Assembly: GCA_021399435.1 (NCBI GenBank)
Contig: JAJTUP010000043.1
Span: 248,001-312,000 of the forward strand
Direction: 5' to 3'
Origin: Diaporthe sp. PMI_573
Lineage: Eukaryota > Ascomycota > Sordariomycetes > Diaporthales > Diaporthaceae
Length of the DNA: 64,000 nucleotides
Numbering within the stretch: the stretch's first letter is position 1; every line of letters starts with the position of its first letter. The notes beneath the pieces were generated by a model, which saw only the letters and a list, made by a program, of their open reading frames with translations, was not told the origin of the DNA and did not search any database. The translations under genes and the position numbers were made by a program. Shown one piece after another: positions 42,596 through 52,664 of this stretch.

Positions 42596-43366
42596 TCACA
42601 CGAAGCAGCAGCTCCACCACGACATTACGATGCGCAGACCCATGGCACCAGGACGAGAAGAGATCATCAGAATGTCTCGAGTATGCAACCGGCAAACCGC
42701 CGCCTCGATCTTGCCACAGTAATTCAGAAATGGCTGTCGTGGCTTGTCTTCCCCGGGAAACAGTACCTCCCAAATGCTGAACCATGTCGACTCGTCGGGC
42801 TGCGCTGATTTTGGCCGCTTGGCAAGCTGTAGGACCTGCGCCTCCGAGATGCCTTCGGGAGTTGGCTGCCTGGATTCCCTCTTGCATCGGGGGCTACGAG
42901 CTCGCATATGCTCGTCGCATTCCACTGATGTTCGAAAAATGCTATGGCAGATCGAACAGTAGGGCGGTTGCCGGTGAGCATGCCAAAGGTGTTGCTTCAC
43001 GTCCTTGATGTTTCGAAGCCCAGCGGCCGATTTCAGGCAATCTCTGTGCCTCCTGCGGTCGTGAAGATAGAAAGGGCAGGAAAGTGTTCTTCTGGTTGTT
43101 GCTTTGGGAATATTTTCCACAAATGTAGCGTCTGGGTCTGAGTCCAAACAATCTTCCGCCTCTTCACATGCCCGGAAGTTGCTTATCCGCTGTCTCTTCC
43201 GTTTTCGGCTGGTTGGAGACTCAAGCTTGGACCGTTTCGACAAGTGCTTGACTTGACCATGGAGCAATCTTTTGACGTAGTCTGTCAACTCGTCCTTGAC
43301 TAGTGTGAACTCGTGTCCCGAGTCCAAGGCCGGTGGTGAGGATGGGAGGTTGTCGAATATGTACAT
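42596..43366 (-). CDS. C2H2-type zinc finger protein, 256 aa, 3' end uncertain
   Basis: ATG at 43366-43364. A basic stretch SRKRKRQRIS lies near residue 55. The finger region RTLSCPFYLHDRRRHRDCLK, then RNIKDVKQHLWHAHRQPPYC and SICHSIFRTSVECDEHMRAR (about residues 95-160) is the layout of a common fungal family (CPFYKHDP..C, VKxHLxRxH, CxxC/F, H). ESTWFSIWEVLFPGED also fits the family's conserved C-terminal block. After about residue 215 the sequence stops looking conserved; an intron or frameshift may lead into another frame ending at 42408. The role is unknown, presumably nuclear. Confidence 0.6.
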   Translation of the reverse strand: MYIFDNLPSSPPALDSGHEFTLVKDELTDYVKRLLHGQVKHLSKRSKLESPTSRKRKRQRISNFRACEEAEDCLDSDPDATFVENIPKATTRRTLSCPFYLHDRRRHRDCLKSAAGLRNIKDVKQHLWHAHRQPPYCSICHSIFRTSVECDEHMRARSPRCKRESRQPTPEGISEAQVLQLAKRPKSAQPDESTWFSIWEVLFPGEDKPRQPFLNYCGKIEAAVCRLHTRDILMISSRPGAMGLRIVMSWWSCCFV

Positions 43367-44868
43367 GTCGTCGTCAGGATGACGAATTGCTTGATCTTCA
43401 CAGATGAAATCTCTCAGAAACAGACATGCGGTAAAAGTTGGTAGACGTAGATCTAGAGAATGCCGGACATCCCACGAGTGGCAGCAACGAACAAACCAAG
43501 ATCTTTTTCGGACTCTGCTTCAAAAGGGACAAGTTAACAGAGACTTGATGAGGGAATTTGAAGAGCGCATTGTTGAGCACTTCCTCTATAAAATATGGTG
43601 TGATTTTGGTGTCCCAGCCCTTGACGATCTTGCCAGCTTCTTTACAAATCGTCGTAAGAGTCAAGTCAGCCAGCCGCCCAAAACCGACTGGATTCACCAA
43701 ACAACTGTCTCAACCTCTTGGCCTTCAGTAACTCAGCCAAAGGCCATCAGCTCCCTATGCCAACTAGCCGAAGGCCAAACCTTTAGTCCGGAGGAGGCCC
43801 CGGGGAGACCAAGCCTCCTGCAAGGCCCTGTCGCTTGGCCAGGGAAATTCTTCATACTTGATGCGATGGTATTCTGAAAGTTCATCCTCGCTTGTTTTTC
43901 AAGAGATTTGTCTTTGGTGCCCGTGGGTATTGTTTACCATGCTCCAGTTGGTCAAAGGTCTGGCATATGATGTTGTTCGCGTTCCATTGAGCCTCAGTGC
44001 AGGTAGGCGTCATGTACTCGGGACTGATAAGAGTCGAGACGACACTCGACATGCACCAATTGGGACAAGCTTCAGTCTACCAATAACGTTCTTATTTTCG
44101 TCGCCTCTTGTCTCCGTCTCCAAGATAGATGTATCCATGGCATTTCACCGCCAACTGGTCCTCGATTCCCAGCCTCTCTGTAGCTTCTTCAATACGGCAA
44201 AAAAGGGGTCCGTATAGTAAATCATCTTTTTCATGGAAGCCCCAAGGTAGACTCCCCAGTAGTACATTGTGCTGTGAGGGTGGAAAAACTTGAACTACAC
44301 ATAGAAATCAGATCTAGAAGCGGCTGTCATAGAATTGCGGATGGCTTACGACTTTCAAAGCAGCCATCGGTTTCCGACATCCCCGTTCGGTCCCCATCCA
44401 GTCTCCTCCCCCACTCTATTTCAGCATGCTGGTATTTGAAAGCGCGCAGCTTCGGGCCGGGGCAACGAGAAGGTGGTACGGTTGTTTTGGCCTGCGAACG
44501 CTGAATCTTGGTTTCAGACATGATAAAGCTTGCGACAGTTGTTTAATCGATAATGACTGTTTGGACATTTGATAGATACAGGGTCTGAATTATATGTGGA
44601 CCTGTCGCTCCGAGCGCGCACCATTTCCCTGCGGGGAAATGAGAAGGGGGGTCTCGAGAGGGTGTGTGCTCGGCACCTCGGTCAGCACGACGAGATTAGC
44701 GGCACCCACCTGATGCTTAGAAGCTGCCGTATTGGGATCCATGGGCCACTACGTTCTTGATGCAGCACATATCGTAGTGGTGCCATCAGCGATGAAAACC
44801 CTCAGGAAACGTCCCGATCGTTGAATTTTACTAAGCACTGAAGAACATGAGGATCTTGGTGTTGTCTA
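43367..44868. other. Interval without a supported gene
   Basis: A plus-strand ATG frame at 43404-43877 (157 codons, basic N-terminus) is open but unrecognised and has no conserved look. Nothing else is seen. Confidence 0.35.
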
Positions 44869-45346
44869 TAGGGATGCCCAGGTACATGTACGAGACCTTT
44901 CGTACAGTGTACGAGTACGAGAAGGTTCGTACTCGTACATGTACTCGTACATCTTGAGTAAAAGTGACTTTGTCCAATTGCCGTTTTAGGTTTAGTGTCA
45001 GCAGCTGCCGGACCAAGAAAAGCTCACGATGGGATCAACTAGATGAGAAGGACTGGAAGGAACTAGAAGACATATATGCAGTACTTCTGCCAGGAAGAGG
45101 AGGATACAATGGAGGGAAAAGCTATCGCGAGCTTTGTTGACGATGAGAATGTTATTGAGCTGGGCACAGTATTTGAGGATGAGGATGACTGAAAATATCA
45201 CGAGATTTCCGACAAATGAAGCTACAATATGTCCCAAAAGGGTAAGCCTAAAAAGTCGTACATGTACGGTTGCCGCCGTACATTGTACGGCGGCCTCTCG
45301 TACATGTACCGTACCGTACATGTACTCGTACAAGTGGGCATCCCTA
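44869..45346. mobile_element. 478-bp non-autonomous hAT element (MITE-like)
   Basis: The termini are TAGGGATGCCCA and TGGGCATCCCTA, flanked by perfect 8-bp target duplications GTTGTCTA (44861-44868 and 45347-45354). Subterminal DNA on both sides carries many GTACATGTAC / CTCGTAC words. The centre (about 45030-45190) keeps a scrap of hAT transposase reading DEKDWKELEDIYAVL, so it arose by internal deletion of a full element. Confidence 0.92.
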
Positions 45347-45570
45347 GTTGTCTATAGAGTTGATCTGACCATAAATCCTTCGGAATCCCGCTGTGTAAGA
45401 CTGTAGTGTACGTTTAGTTATTTTATACGAAATTACAATTACTAAAGGGCGTATCTTTTTTCGGTTGTTAGTCATAGGTTCTTGTTGCCAAGATCATTTT
45501 AATTCCTTATTTCCTTCAACACCCACATGCAAGCTGCGTTTTCTGAAATAAAGATACAAAATAAGTATTA

Positions 45571-45866
45571 TGTCGAGAGGTCAGGGGAAGATGCTGGGCA
45601 AAGATTGCTTGAGGGCAGATCACGATCTGAACATTCCGTGCTATGTTACGATTGATACCTAACTACATTGTGATTCCAGTGCGTCTAGCCACCCATCTTA
45701 TAACCTGACCTGCCCATCCCTCATGGATCTCGATGCACGCTGGCCTGAGCGAGGCTCAGCCCTGACTTGGGCGCCATATGGGCCTGAGCGGTGCTGCGGT
45801 GCCTTTCGCCGATACTACGGTGCCCTTCACCGGGCCTCCGACGGGCCCGAAGTGCTGCCTTCCAAC
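45571..45866 (-). mobile_element. LTR, 296 bp, inverted relative to 55917-56216
   Basis: On the minus strand it runs from TGTTGGAAGGCAG to CCTCTCGACA, highly similar to the LTR at 55917. The flanks (TATTA and GTTGA) do not match, so the insertion has been rearranged or its target duplication has eroded. Confidence 0.8.
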
Positions 45867-45879
45867 AGTTGATGAGGGT

Positions 45880-46070
45880 CGCGATAACCTCACATCCGAA
45901 TCGGTCAGATCCGATATCGATCGGATGGCCTCAAAATATATCGGATATCGATCGGATGGATGAGCCATCCGATCCGAATCTTAATCGGATGGCTGGCAAA
46001 AAATCCCATCGATCATCTATCGGATCGGATATCCGATTCGGTCAGATCGGATAGCCGACCGATGGCCTGC
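45880..46070. repeat. Cluster of ATCGGAT / ATCCGAT words
   Basis: About ten copies of ATCGGAT or its complement, many as GATATCGATCGGATGG blocks. They form overlapping inverted repeats next to the LTR, possibly the end of a rich-palindrome transposon. Confidence 0.7.
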
Positions 46071-46125
46071 TCTGTACCAAACTCGGCATCTATGCAGCAG
46101 AATAGTGCATGTAATAGTGATATTA

Positions 46126-46518
46126 TTACAAAAGAGCAGCATTTAGTGTTGACGAAAGCTCTGAGAACCGGAATTGTAGCTTACGTATGCCAACTAGGGG
46201 CAGACATCGCCAATGTACGTCGGTTGAGTGGGGACAGAATGCAGAATCTCTAACCTCCACCTGAACTCCTTTAAGTCTTCGCCCTAAGCCATCTGTCTCG
46301 TAGCATGAGGCGCGAATACAGATAATCAAAGGCTGCGCACACTTCTTGCTCTCGTCAGCACCGAGTCGACACTGCCCGATAGCTTGTTGACCACCGTTTT
46401 CATATTCAAAAAGTATGCCTTGGCAGAGGAGACCCCCATATCTCCTGAAGACATCAATAGAAGCAACGTTGTTGACAGGGGCTGATGAGAAGTATAGCAA
46501 GGATTGGCTGTTTTGCAC
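46126..46518 (-). pseudogene. Fragment of a conserved fungal protein family, no ATG
   Basis: The minus strand reads LLYFSSAPVNNVASIDVF, GILFEYENGGQQAIGQCRLG and LKGVQVEV. This pattern (F-S-A-L-V, G-LFEY-NGGQRA-GQCR) recurs in many uncharacterised Pezizomycotina proteins. There is no in-frame ATG and no upstream half, so it is a relic or an exon of a lost gene. Confidence 0.4.
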
Positions 46519-47811
46519 ATTTTTTGGGCCTGAGAACCGGACTAAATGTGAGACACAAGTTGACCAGGGAAAAAGGCTCCAAGCAGGTCAATGCGCACGT
46601 TGTCTAAATCATATGCCCACAATGTTGGCCTTTTGGGTCTTCCACCTGGTTGTTGATAGATTAGTGTGTGTAGTGTCCTTTACCCTACTATACTACTGTA
46701 CTCAACGAAGCAAAGACGTTGTATTTTGCGAAATCCTGTACTTTTGCTGTATCTTCCATGAAGGCAAGAACCTTTTTAAGCTCAACGTCGCGTTTCGGAG
46801 TCCCCACCTTTCTTTGGTGCCTGGGGGGTGGGACTGGCCTTAAGTGATTCCTTCCCAGCTCGCGACAATTTCCTTTCTTGACTCTCTATTATCCAACTTC
46901 TCTACTGTACATCTGTTCTAAACTTTATCCTTCTTACGCGGTCTTACATAATTATCGGACATCAGGTTGTCCGCCTCAACTGACTCTCGTGTTTATACAA
47001 TTTTCTGCTGCCTGCTTTTTGAAGCGTTATGCCTTGCCAGATTCGATGGCCCTGGCAACAAAATAGGGTGAAACCCGAAACGCAGGCCTCTTCGTCTTTC
47101 GCCTTGCCAAATTTAGTCCTAACCATACCTTGTGGAGTAGATCTGATTTTGCAAGGGGATGATCCTGTCGTTGAGTATATTGCCCTGCTTCTTCGCCTCA
47201 TGTGGCTCTTTTCTAACTTAATAGTATTGTTGCTGTACATGGATTCAATAGCGACCGAGAAGAGACATGAACTGCATCCAACGATGTCCACTGGCTCCGC
47301 GATCTCCTTTGTGATAATATACCACGTGCCCGAATCTTTTCCTAATATATGTGTGTGCGTGCGTGTATATCTATCAGAGGTGTTCCTTTACTGTTGTTCT
47401 CCCCTTTTGCCTTATTCTAATGGCTTCTGACCATGAGCGAGTCGCGCTGGTCGCCGAGGGCTTGCTTTAGGGACCGGGTAGTATAATTGAAGAGAAACTA
47501 ACTTAGATGAGTATTACGAAAAGAACGAGATCGGCGGGATGGTGCGCTGGACCCGCCAAAAGTACCTCTGGAACGGCGTCAAGATCAAGGCTTGTCAAAT
47601 AGCCCATTTTTATCTAATTGGCCGCCTCGTAGAGGCTACAATCCAGTAGATTGGCGAAGAAGCGAAGACTGAATCATTCCTGAGAACACTGGATAGCAGA
47701 AGAACCGTGGTAGTCAAATTATATCCATTTTATGAGCACGGAAGCGATGGGCCACGATTTCCTTTCAGTCTGTATTACACAGTACCATTTCTTATCTGGT
47801 TGAAATATACT
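46519..47811. other. Gene-poor interval
   Basis: A plus-strand ATG at about 47420 (MASDHERVALVAEGLL) followed by an AG-bounded piece DEYYEKNEIGGMVRWTRQKY (47507-47580) could be two exons of a small gene or relic, but no consistent model was found. Confidence 0.3.
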
Positions 47812-48036
47812 TCAGTGTTTCTTGAACCAAGCAGCCGATGAGTTCCATTGCTGAAGCCGAAGTACTAAGACTAGATCGAGGCTTCCGAGCCAGTTCGAAA
47901 CCATCGCGGGCACATTCTGTTTAATCACGTAGCCATCAAGGAAGAATTCAGAATCGACGCATTTACGACCCACTGCACCGCCGACACGCAGTCGAAGGGT
48001 CTCACAAAACAATATTCCCGTTTGTAAAGTATACAA
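47812..48036 (-). pseudogene. Cytochrome P450 relic (K-helix region)
   Basis: The minus strand reads ILFCETLRLRVGGAVGRKCV, then FFLDGYVIKQ and NWLGSLD. ETLR is the ExxR K-helix motif, followed by the beta-sheet with a G-Y-x-I-K turn as in fungal P450s. The heme-binding Cys region and the I-helix are absent, so this is a fragment of about 50 recognisable residues. Confidence 0.6.
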
Positions 48037-48869
48037 TTACCCTGCATGATTTCTCTTTCGTCAATGTTTACGATCAAGTCTGGTTCTACTCATTAGAAGT
48101 CATAGGCTGTGGTCGGCGCAGGCATCAAAAGGTTGTAGTAGGAGGTGTTCACCATTCCTAGGGTGCGGTGGTATGATGAGTGCTCCCTGTGATTTACCAT
48201 CAATATCGTAGAGATGATCGCCTGTGCGCTGCCGAGCCGAAGCCTTCCTGCCAGCCTGCTTGGCTGTCGCGGGGGAGGTGTTGCTGGGGATGCGAGGGGA
48301 AATGTGAAATCGGCGTGCTGCTGGTGCTTGTATTCCGGTGTTTGCTCATCATCCCCATCTAAAAGCTTCCTTGCCTTTCGTGTTTGGTGAAAGATCACCT
48401 TGCAGCTTTGCTTGCTAGTGCCAGATTGACTAGCGAAAGCCAGTATTTTTGGTAAGATGATGGTACTTCCCTTTTTGTACGTTGCAGCGTTCTGTGAGTC
48501 GCGACATACTGTCTAGTATTTGTATATTAAATTATTATTCGTTTCATTATGCAGGGCCTTACGCACTGTACGTTCGTTCATGAAGTACTTGAGCACATAA
48601 TAGTTGAACCCCCTAACCCAAAACAGGCCCATAAACAGGCTGACATGAAAATACTTGAAACTGTCTATGTTTAGAGCGGGCCGCTTAGATATAGCCGAGC
48701 CAATGAATCAGGACAAATTGGGAACAATTAAGCCTCAAGAAGTGGATAGTGTTTACTGTCAAGAGCGTAGCTTGCCACACATAAGACACGGACCCATGTG
48801 GCACCGAATGTGTCTTTTGCAGCACGATCGCCGTGTAACTGGAAACGGAAATTGTAAGACATAAGAGAT
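48037..48869. other. Gene-free interval
   Basis: No gene or repeat is recognised apart from the 56-bp repeat that follows. Confidence 0.35.
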
Positions 48870-48925
48870 ATAATTAGAAATGACTGCTTACATATCTTTG
48901 GGTTCACGTTTCAAGATGTATTAGG
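48870..48925. repeat. 56-bp dispersed repeat, copy B, interrupted by gypsy
   Basis: Matches 11633-11688. The gypsy LTR begins at 48926, directly after GTATTAGG. Confidence 0.85.
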
Positions 48926-49136
48926 TGTAACGGCCAGTAATATCCAGCATGGAAGCTGTTGTATTGGCACTACGTACGAAGATTCTAAGCTTAAGGAGAG
49001 AAGAAGGAAGGAAAGAAACTCGCGATGTGCGACGCGTGGAGAAGTTTAATAACCGTGGTCCGTGCCTGTGGCAGGGACCAGCCCCTGCCAGCACCTTGTG
49101 GTGGTGTCAGCCCGTCTAGTGGTGACAACCGCCACA
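48926..49136 (-). mobile_element. Gypsy 3' LTR, 211 bp
   Basis: On the minus strand it starts TGTGGCGGTTGTC and ends CTGGCCGTTACA, directly after the polypurine tract. Its outer edge meets the 56-bp repeat. Confidence 0.8.
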
Positions 49137-49178
49137 CTACCCCCCTCCAAAGCGCGGACGGCAGAGGCGTGCGGGCTT

Positions 49179-52100
49179 TTAAAGGTGACGCTTGATCTTG
49201 GTCTTGGTCTTGGACCCCAGCTCTCCGTGCGCTGCTACGTTGTCTTCGTCATGATCAGGATCGGCTTCGTCATTGGCAGCGGCTCTGATCCATTCCTGTA
49301 GTCGTTTAGGCGGTCCTGGGGCATCCGGGTGGAGTTGATGAAAGCTTTCCAAGGCAATGGGGGCATTCTTGAAGTTTCTCGCTGGGTACCAAGTATCATC
49401 CGGATCGCAGCCGCGCCAGGCGGCTTGATATTGTAACGTCTTTGTCTTTCCAAGCAGCCGTGAACGTTCTATGTGGTCGACTTCATACTCTGGCTCACCG
49501 TTAATGTCCTCTGGTGGCGGTGGGGTTTGGTGTTGTTGCGGTAGCGGGTCATCCGGGGCCTTTCTCAACCGGTCGGCATGGAACAGGTTTGTCATTGAGT
49601 ACGACGGGGGCAAGTCAAGAACATAACTGTACCCCCGTTCTTGTTTGATCTTGAACGGGCCTACCCGCTGGGATTCTAAACGCGTTGTTGGGGCGGTTGT
49701 AGAAAACCCCTTCTTCTTCAGGAAAACCATGTCTTCAACAGAGAAGTCTGCTGGGCGTCGTTTCTGATTCGACTGTGTTTGTTGTCGGTTTTGAGCTGTC
49801 TGAGCTGCTGTTCGAGCTGAGTCCTGTACGGTCTTGGTTTCTCTCAGGATTTCCAGGGCGCGTTCTTCTGGTCTGGACGACGCTGTTGCCGTTCTAAGGT
49901 CAAGGGACAGGGGATTCCGGACATCTTTACCGAGGGCGACCTTTAACGGTGCCATGTTGATTGACGAGTGCCACGAGGAATTATGAGCAAAGTCTAGTGC
50001 CGGCAGGTGTGTGCTCCAGTCGTTCTGATACTTGTTCACGTAGAACCGTAGTCGCTGGTCGAGCTCCTGGTTTGTGAACTCCACGGCGCCTTGGGTCTGT
50101 GGGTGGTAAGCACTACCATGTCGATGCTTCGTGCCCGTAAGTTCGTTCAATTTGGCGAGGAACCTGGACACAAAGGGTCCCGCGTTATCGGTTATCCAGA
50201 CTGCCGGCGCGCCCAAGATCCGGTACAGATAACGATAGTAACGAGCAGCAACATCCTCTGCGGTATCAGACTTCTTTCCGGGCAGGGTTGCAATGATGCG
50301 GCTGAATTTGTCGATAAAAACCCACACATAGTCATATCCGTACCGGTCCTTCGGCATATCCTTTCCGTCAACCACAACGTGCTCCCATACAGTCTGAGGG
50401 ATAGGCAATGGGTGGAGAAGGCCTGGTGTTTTGTCGTGTGTAGCTTTGTTCCGATGGCATTCGTAGCAGTTCCTCACGTACTGGCGGATCGTCTTTTTCA
50501 TTTCTGGCCAGTAGTACTCTCGTTCCAAAGCCTTAATAGTCTTGTTCTGTCCCTGGTGCGCGAAGATCTGCGGCACGTGTGCCTCGCGGACTAAGGCGGT
50601 ACGTAAGAAAATGTGCCCATCACTCGTCTTTTCCGGCACCCATAGGCGGCCATCCTTTAGACCTAGTGCTTGTTGATGATTTTCCGCACGAATAAGGTCC
50701 ACTAGATCTGCTCCCTTTGGGGCTTCCGGGGTCCCTTCTGCGACTGCGGCGATAGGGAAGCCAAGCTTCTCCGGTGGGACCAGCGTTGTCGTCCGTTCTT
50801 CCCGTTCTCTTGCCTTCACCGTAGGCAGGTCGGCTGTCTTGCGGGACAGGGCGTCAGCCGCCACGTTTTCTTTGCCTGGGCGATACTGAAAGGTGATATC
50901 GAAGTTGGAGAGGAAGTCAGCCCAGCGGATCTGTCTCGTTGATAGCATCCGTTTGCTAGCAAAGTACACAAGGGCCTGGTGGTTAGTGACGACGAAGAAC
51001 TGCATCCCGAGGAGCTCTGGGTAGTAGTGTTCCAATGTCTGTACCACTGCGAGGAGCTCTCGATCTTGGATGGGGTAGGCTCGTTCTGCCGGTGTCATGG
51101 TCTTGGAAAAGTAACCAACTGGTTTCCAGACGCCACCCTCTTGTTGTTGCCAGATCACACCTCCTGTGGCGTTTCTGGATGCGTCGGTCTCGACCTTTGT
51201 GGGGCGGTCAGGCCTGAAAAATGCCATCACCGGGGCTTCACAGGCTAACCTCTTCAAGTCCTCAAAGGCGTGCTGCTGCTCGGTACCCAGGACGAAAGGA
51301 GCGTCTTTCTTCAGCAAGCGATTCAGAGGTTCTGCGATGTCACTAGCATGGTAGCAGAACATGCGGATAAAATTGCAAAGACCCAGGAACGAGCGGATAG
51401 CGGTTCTGTTGGTCAGGTCCTCCCACTTCCAACTTTGGATCGCCTTGATCTTCGCCGGGTCGATGCTGATCCCCACCCCTGCTTCCATCATCACGCCGAG
51501 GTAGACAGCCCTCTGGACGTTAAAGCGCGACTTGTTAATATCCCCTTGCAGGTCGGCACGATGGAGGCGGTGGATTACCTCTTCCACCTGGTCCCAGTGT
51601 TCCTCCTCAGGGCCCGAATAGATCAGGACATCGTCGGCATAGGCACTGGCGAACAAGTCCAGCAGTTCGTTCAGCTGGGCATTGATGAAGCGTTGCCACC
51701 AGGCGGGCCCGACCTTTAGTCCAAACGGGAGTACCTTCCACTGGAACGTGCCTTGTCTGGTTCGGAACGCGGTTAGGTACTCACTGCCAACCGCCAGTCT
51801 CATACGGTGAAAAGCCTGAATGACATCTAGGATCGTGAAGCGTTCGGCGTCGCGGCAGTTAAACAACGTACCGCTCAGGTCTGGTGCTGGTACTTTCATA
51901 TCCTTGAGGAATCGATTCCTCCAGCGGTAGTCAATGCAGAAACGCCTGTCTGCCGAGTGTGGTTTCGGTACGAAGAGAACTGGGGCAGCATCCTCTTGCA
52001 TACAAGGCTCGATGAAGCCCATCTCGAGGAGCTTGTCGATGGTCTGCTTCTCCAGGGGTAGGTGTTGTATCGGCGTCCTATACCTAGGCGGGCTCCCCTT

Positions 52101-52664
52101 TGTCGGTCTGTCCATCTCGAGAACCACATCGTGCCCTGGTCTATGAGGTGGCAGGGTATTGGCAGCCCTTTTGGAAAAGAAGCCTTCCAGGTGGGCCAGC
52201 TGCTTCGGTATCTTTTCTCGTACCAGCCTGATATGCTCTGGATCCTCGTCTTCCGGGAATAGGATAGGTTCTCCTTTATTCGTCCTCCATGCCTGTAATG
52301 CTGAGAGGCTCACCGTAGGTCTTGAACATTCTCCCGTCTCAAAGGGTATTGGTTCTGTGGGCATCGCCCTCCTCGCCCACCGCTCTCGTCGAGGATCTGA
52401 ATCTAGCTGGGCAGTGATTTCCGCTATCACGTCATTGGTCGTCGTCGCGTCCTCGGGTCTCTTCCCTGCACGACGGAGGATCTGATACTGCTTGTGTTGC
52501 CCTCGGACACCTCGCCTGAGGTCGATATATTTGCAGAGGAGAAGCGCAGGCGCCCGGAGTTTGTACTTGGTGTCATCCCCCACTTCGCCTTCTGCAGTGC
52601 CTCCTTCCAGTTCTGTCATTTGTGCATCCATACCCCGAAATCCGTGAAAGCCTTCACCACAAAC
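49179..52664 (-). CDS. Gypsy pol: RT, RNase H, integrase, chromodomain (5' truncated)
   Basis: An open frame of about 1,160 gypsy codons; the 34 codons before 52664 in the same frame come from the hAT terminus and are not part of pol. In order: MDAQMTELEG (end of protease/linker), DRRFCIDYRWRN and SAYADDVLIYSG (RT active site YADD), FRPDRPTKVETDASRNATGG (RNase H), a HHCC zinc finger ending CYECHRNK, integrase core with HVVVDGKDMP, WITDNAGPF and SAYHPQTQGAVEF (D, D and region before E). A C-terminal chromodomain reads YEVDHIERSRLL with QYQAAWRGCDPDDTWYPARN. No stops are seen in 3.5 kb, so the element was young when the hAT cut it. Chromodomains steer integration to heterochromatin in this clade. 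Confidence 0.88.
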   Translation of the reverse strand, partial: VCGEGFHGFRGMDAQMTELEGGTAEGEVGDDTKYKLRAPALLLCKYIDLRRGVRGQHKQYQILRRAGKRPEDATTTNDVIAEITAQLDSDPRRERWARRAMPTEPIPFETGECSRPTVSLSALQAWRTNKGEPILFPEDEDPEHIRLVREKIPKQLAHLEGFFSKRAANTLPPHRPGHDVVLEMDRPTKGSPPRYRTPIQHLPLEKQTIDKLLEMGFIEPCMQEDAAPVLFVPKPHSADRRFCIDYRWRNRFLKDMKVPAPDLSGTLFNCRDAERFTILDVIQAFHRMRLAVGSEYLTAFRTRQGTFQWKVLPFGLKVGPAWWQRFINAQLNELLDLFASAYADDVLIYSGPEEEHWDQVEEVIHRLHRADLQGDINKSRFNVQRAVYLGVMMEAGVGISIDPAKIKAIQSWKWEDLTNRTAIRSFLGLCNFIRMFCYHASDIAEPLNRLLKKDAPFVLGTEQQHAFEDLKRLACEAPVMAFFRPDRPTKVETDASRNATGGVIWQQQEGGVWKPVGYFSKTMTPAERAYPIQDRELLAVVQTLEHYYPELLGMQFFVVTNHQALVYFASKRMLSTRQIRWADFLSNFDITFQYRPGKENVAADALSRKTADLPTVKAREREERTTTLVPPEKLGFPIAAVAEGTPEAPKGADLVDLIRAENHQQALGLKDGRLWVPEKTSDGHIFLRTALVREAHVPQIFAHQGQNKTIKALEREYYWPEMKKTIRQYVRNCYECHRNKATHDKTPGLLHPLPIPQTVWEHVVVDGKDMPKDRYGYDYVWVFIDKFSRIIATLPGKKSDTAEDVAARYYRYLYRILGAPAVWITDNAGPFVSRFLAKLNELTGTKHRHGSAYHPQTQGAVEFTNQELDQRLRFYVNKYQNDWSTHLPALDFAHNSSWHSSINMAPLKVALGKDVRNPLSLDLRTATASSRPEERALEILRETKTVQDSARTAAQTAQNRQQTQSNQKRRPADFSVEDMVFLKKKGFSTTAPTTRLESQRVGPFKIKQERGYSYVLDLPPSYSMTNLFHADRLRKAPDDPLPQQHQTPPPPEDINGEPEYEVDHIERSRLLGKTKTLQYQAAWRGCDPDDTWYPARNFKNAPIALESFHQLHPDAPGPPKRLQEWIRAAANDEADPDHDEDNVAAHGELGSKTKTKIKRHL

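Larger units (their letters stand above)
48926..52664 (-). mobile_element. Ty3/gypsy retrotransposon (chromovirus), 5' part lost
   Basis: On the minus strand it has most of pol, a polypurine tract (49137-49151, TTTGGAGGGGGGTAG) and a 3' LTR. The 5' LTR, gag and most of protease are replaced by a hAT element starting at 52665. No continuation of gypsy is seen right of the hAT (after 55695). Confidence 0.88.

Noticed and set aside
43404..43877. 157-codon ATG frame as a gene
   Set aside because: Composition and lack of any recognisable segment do not support it; kept only as a note in the interval entry.
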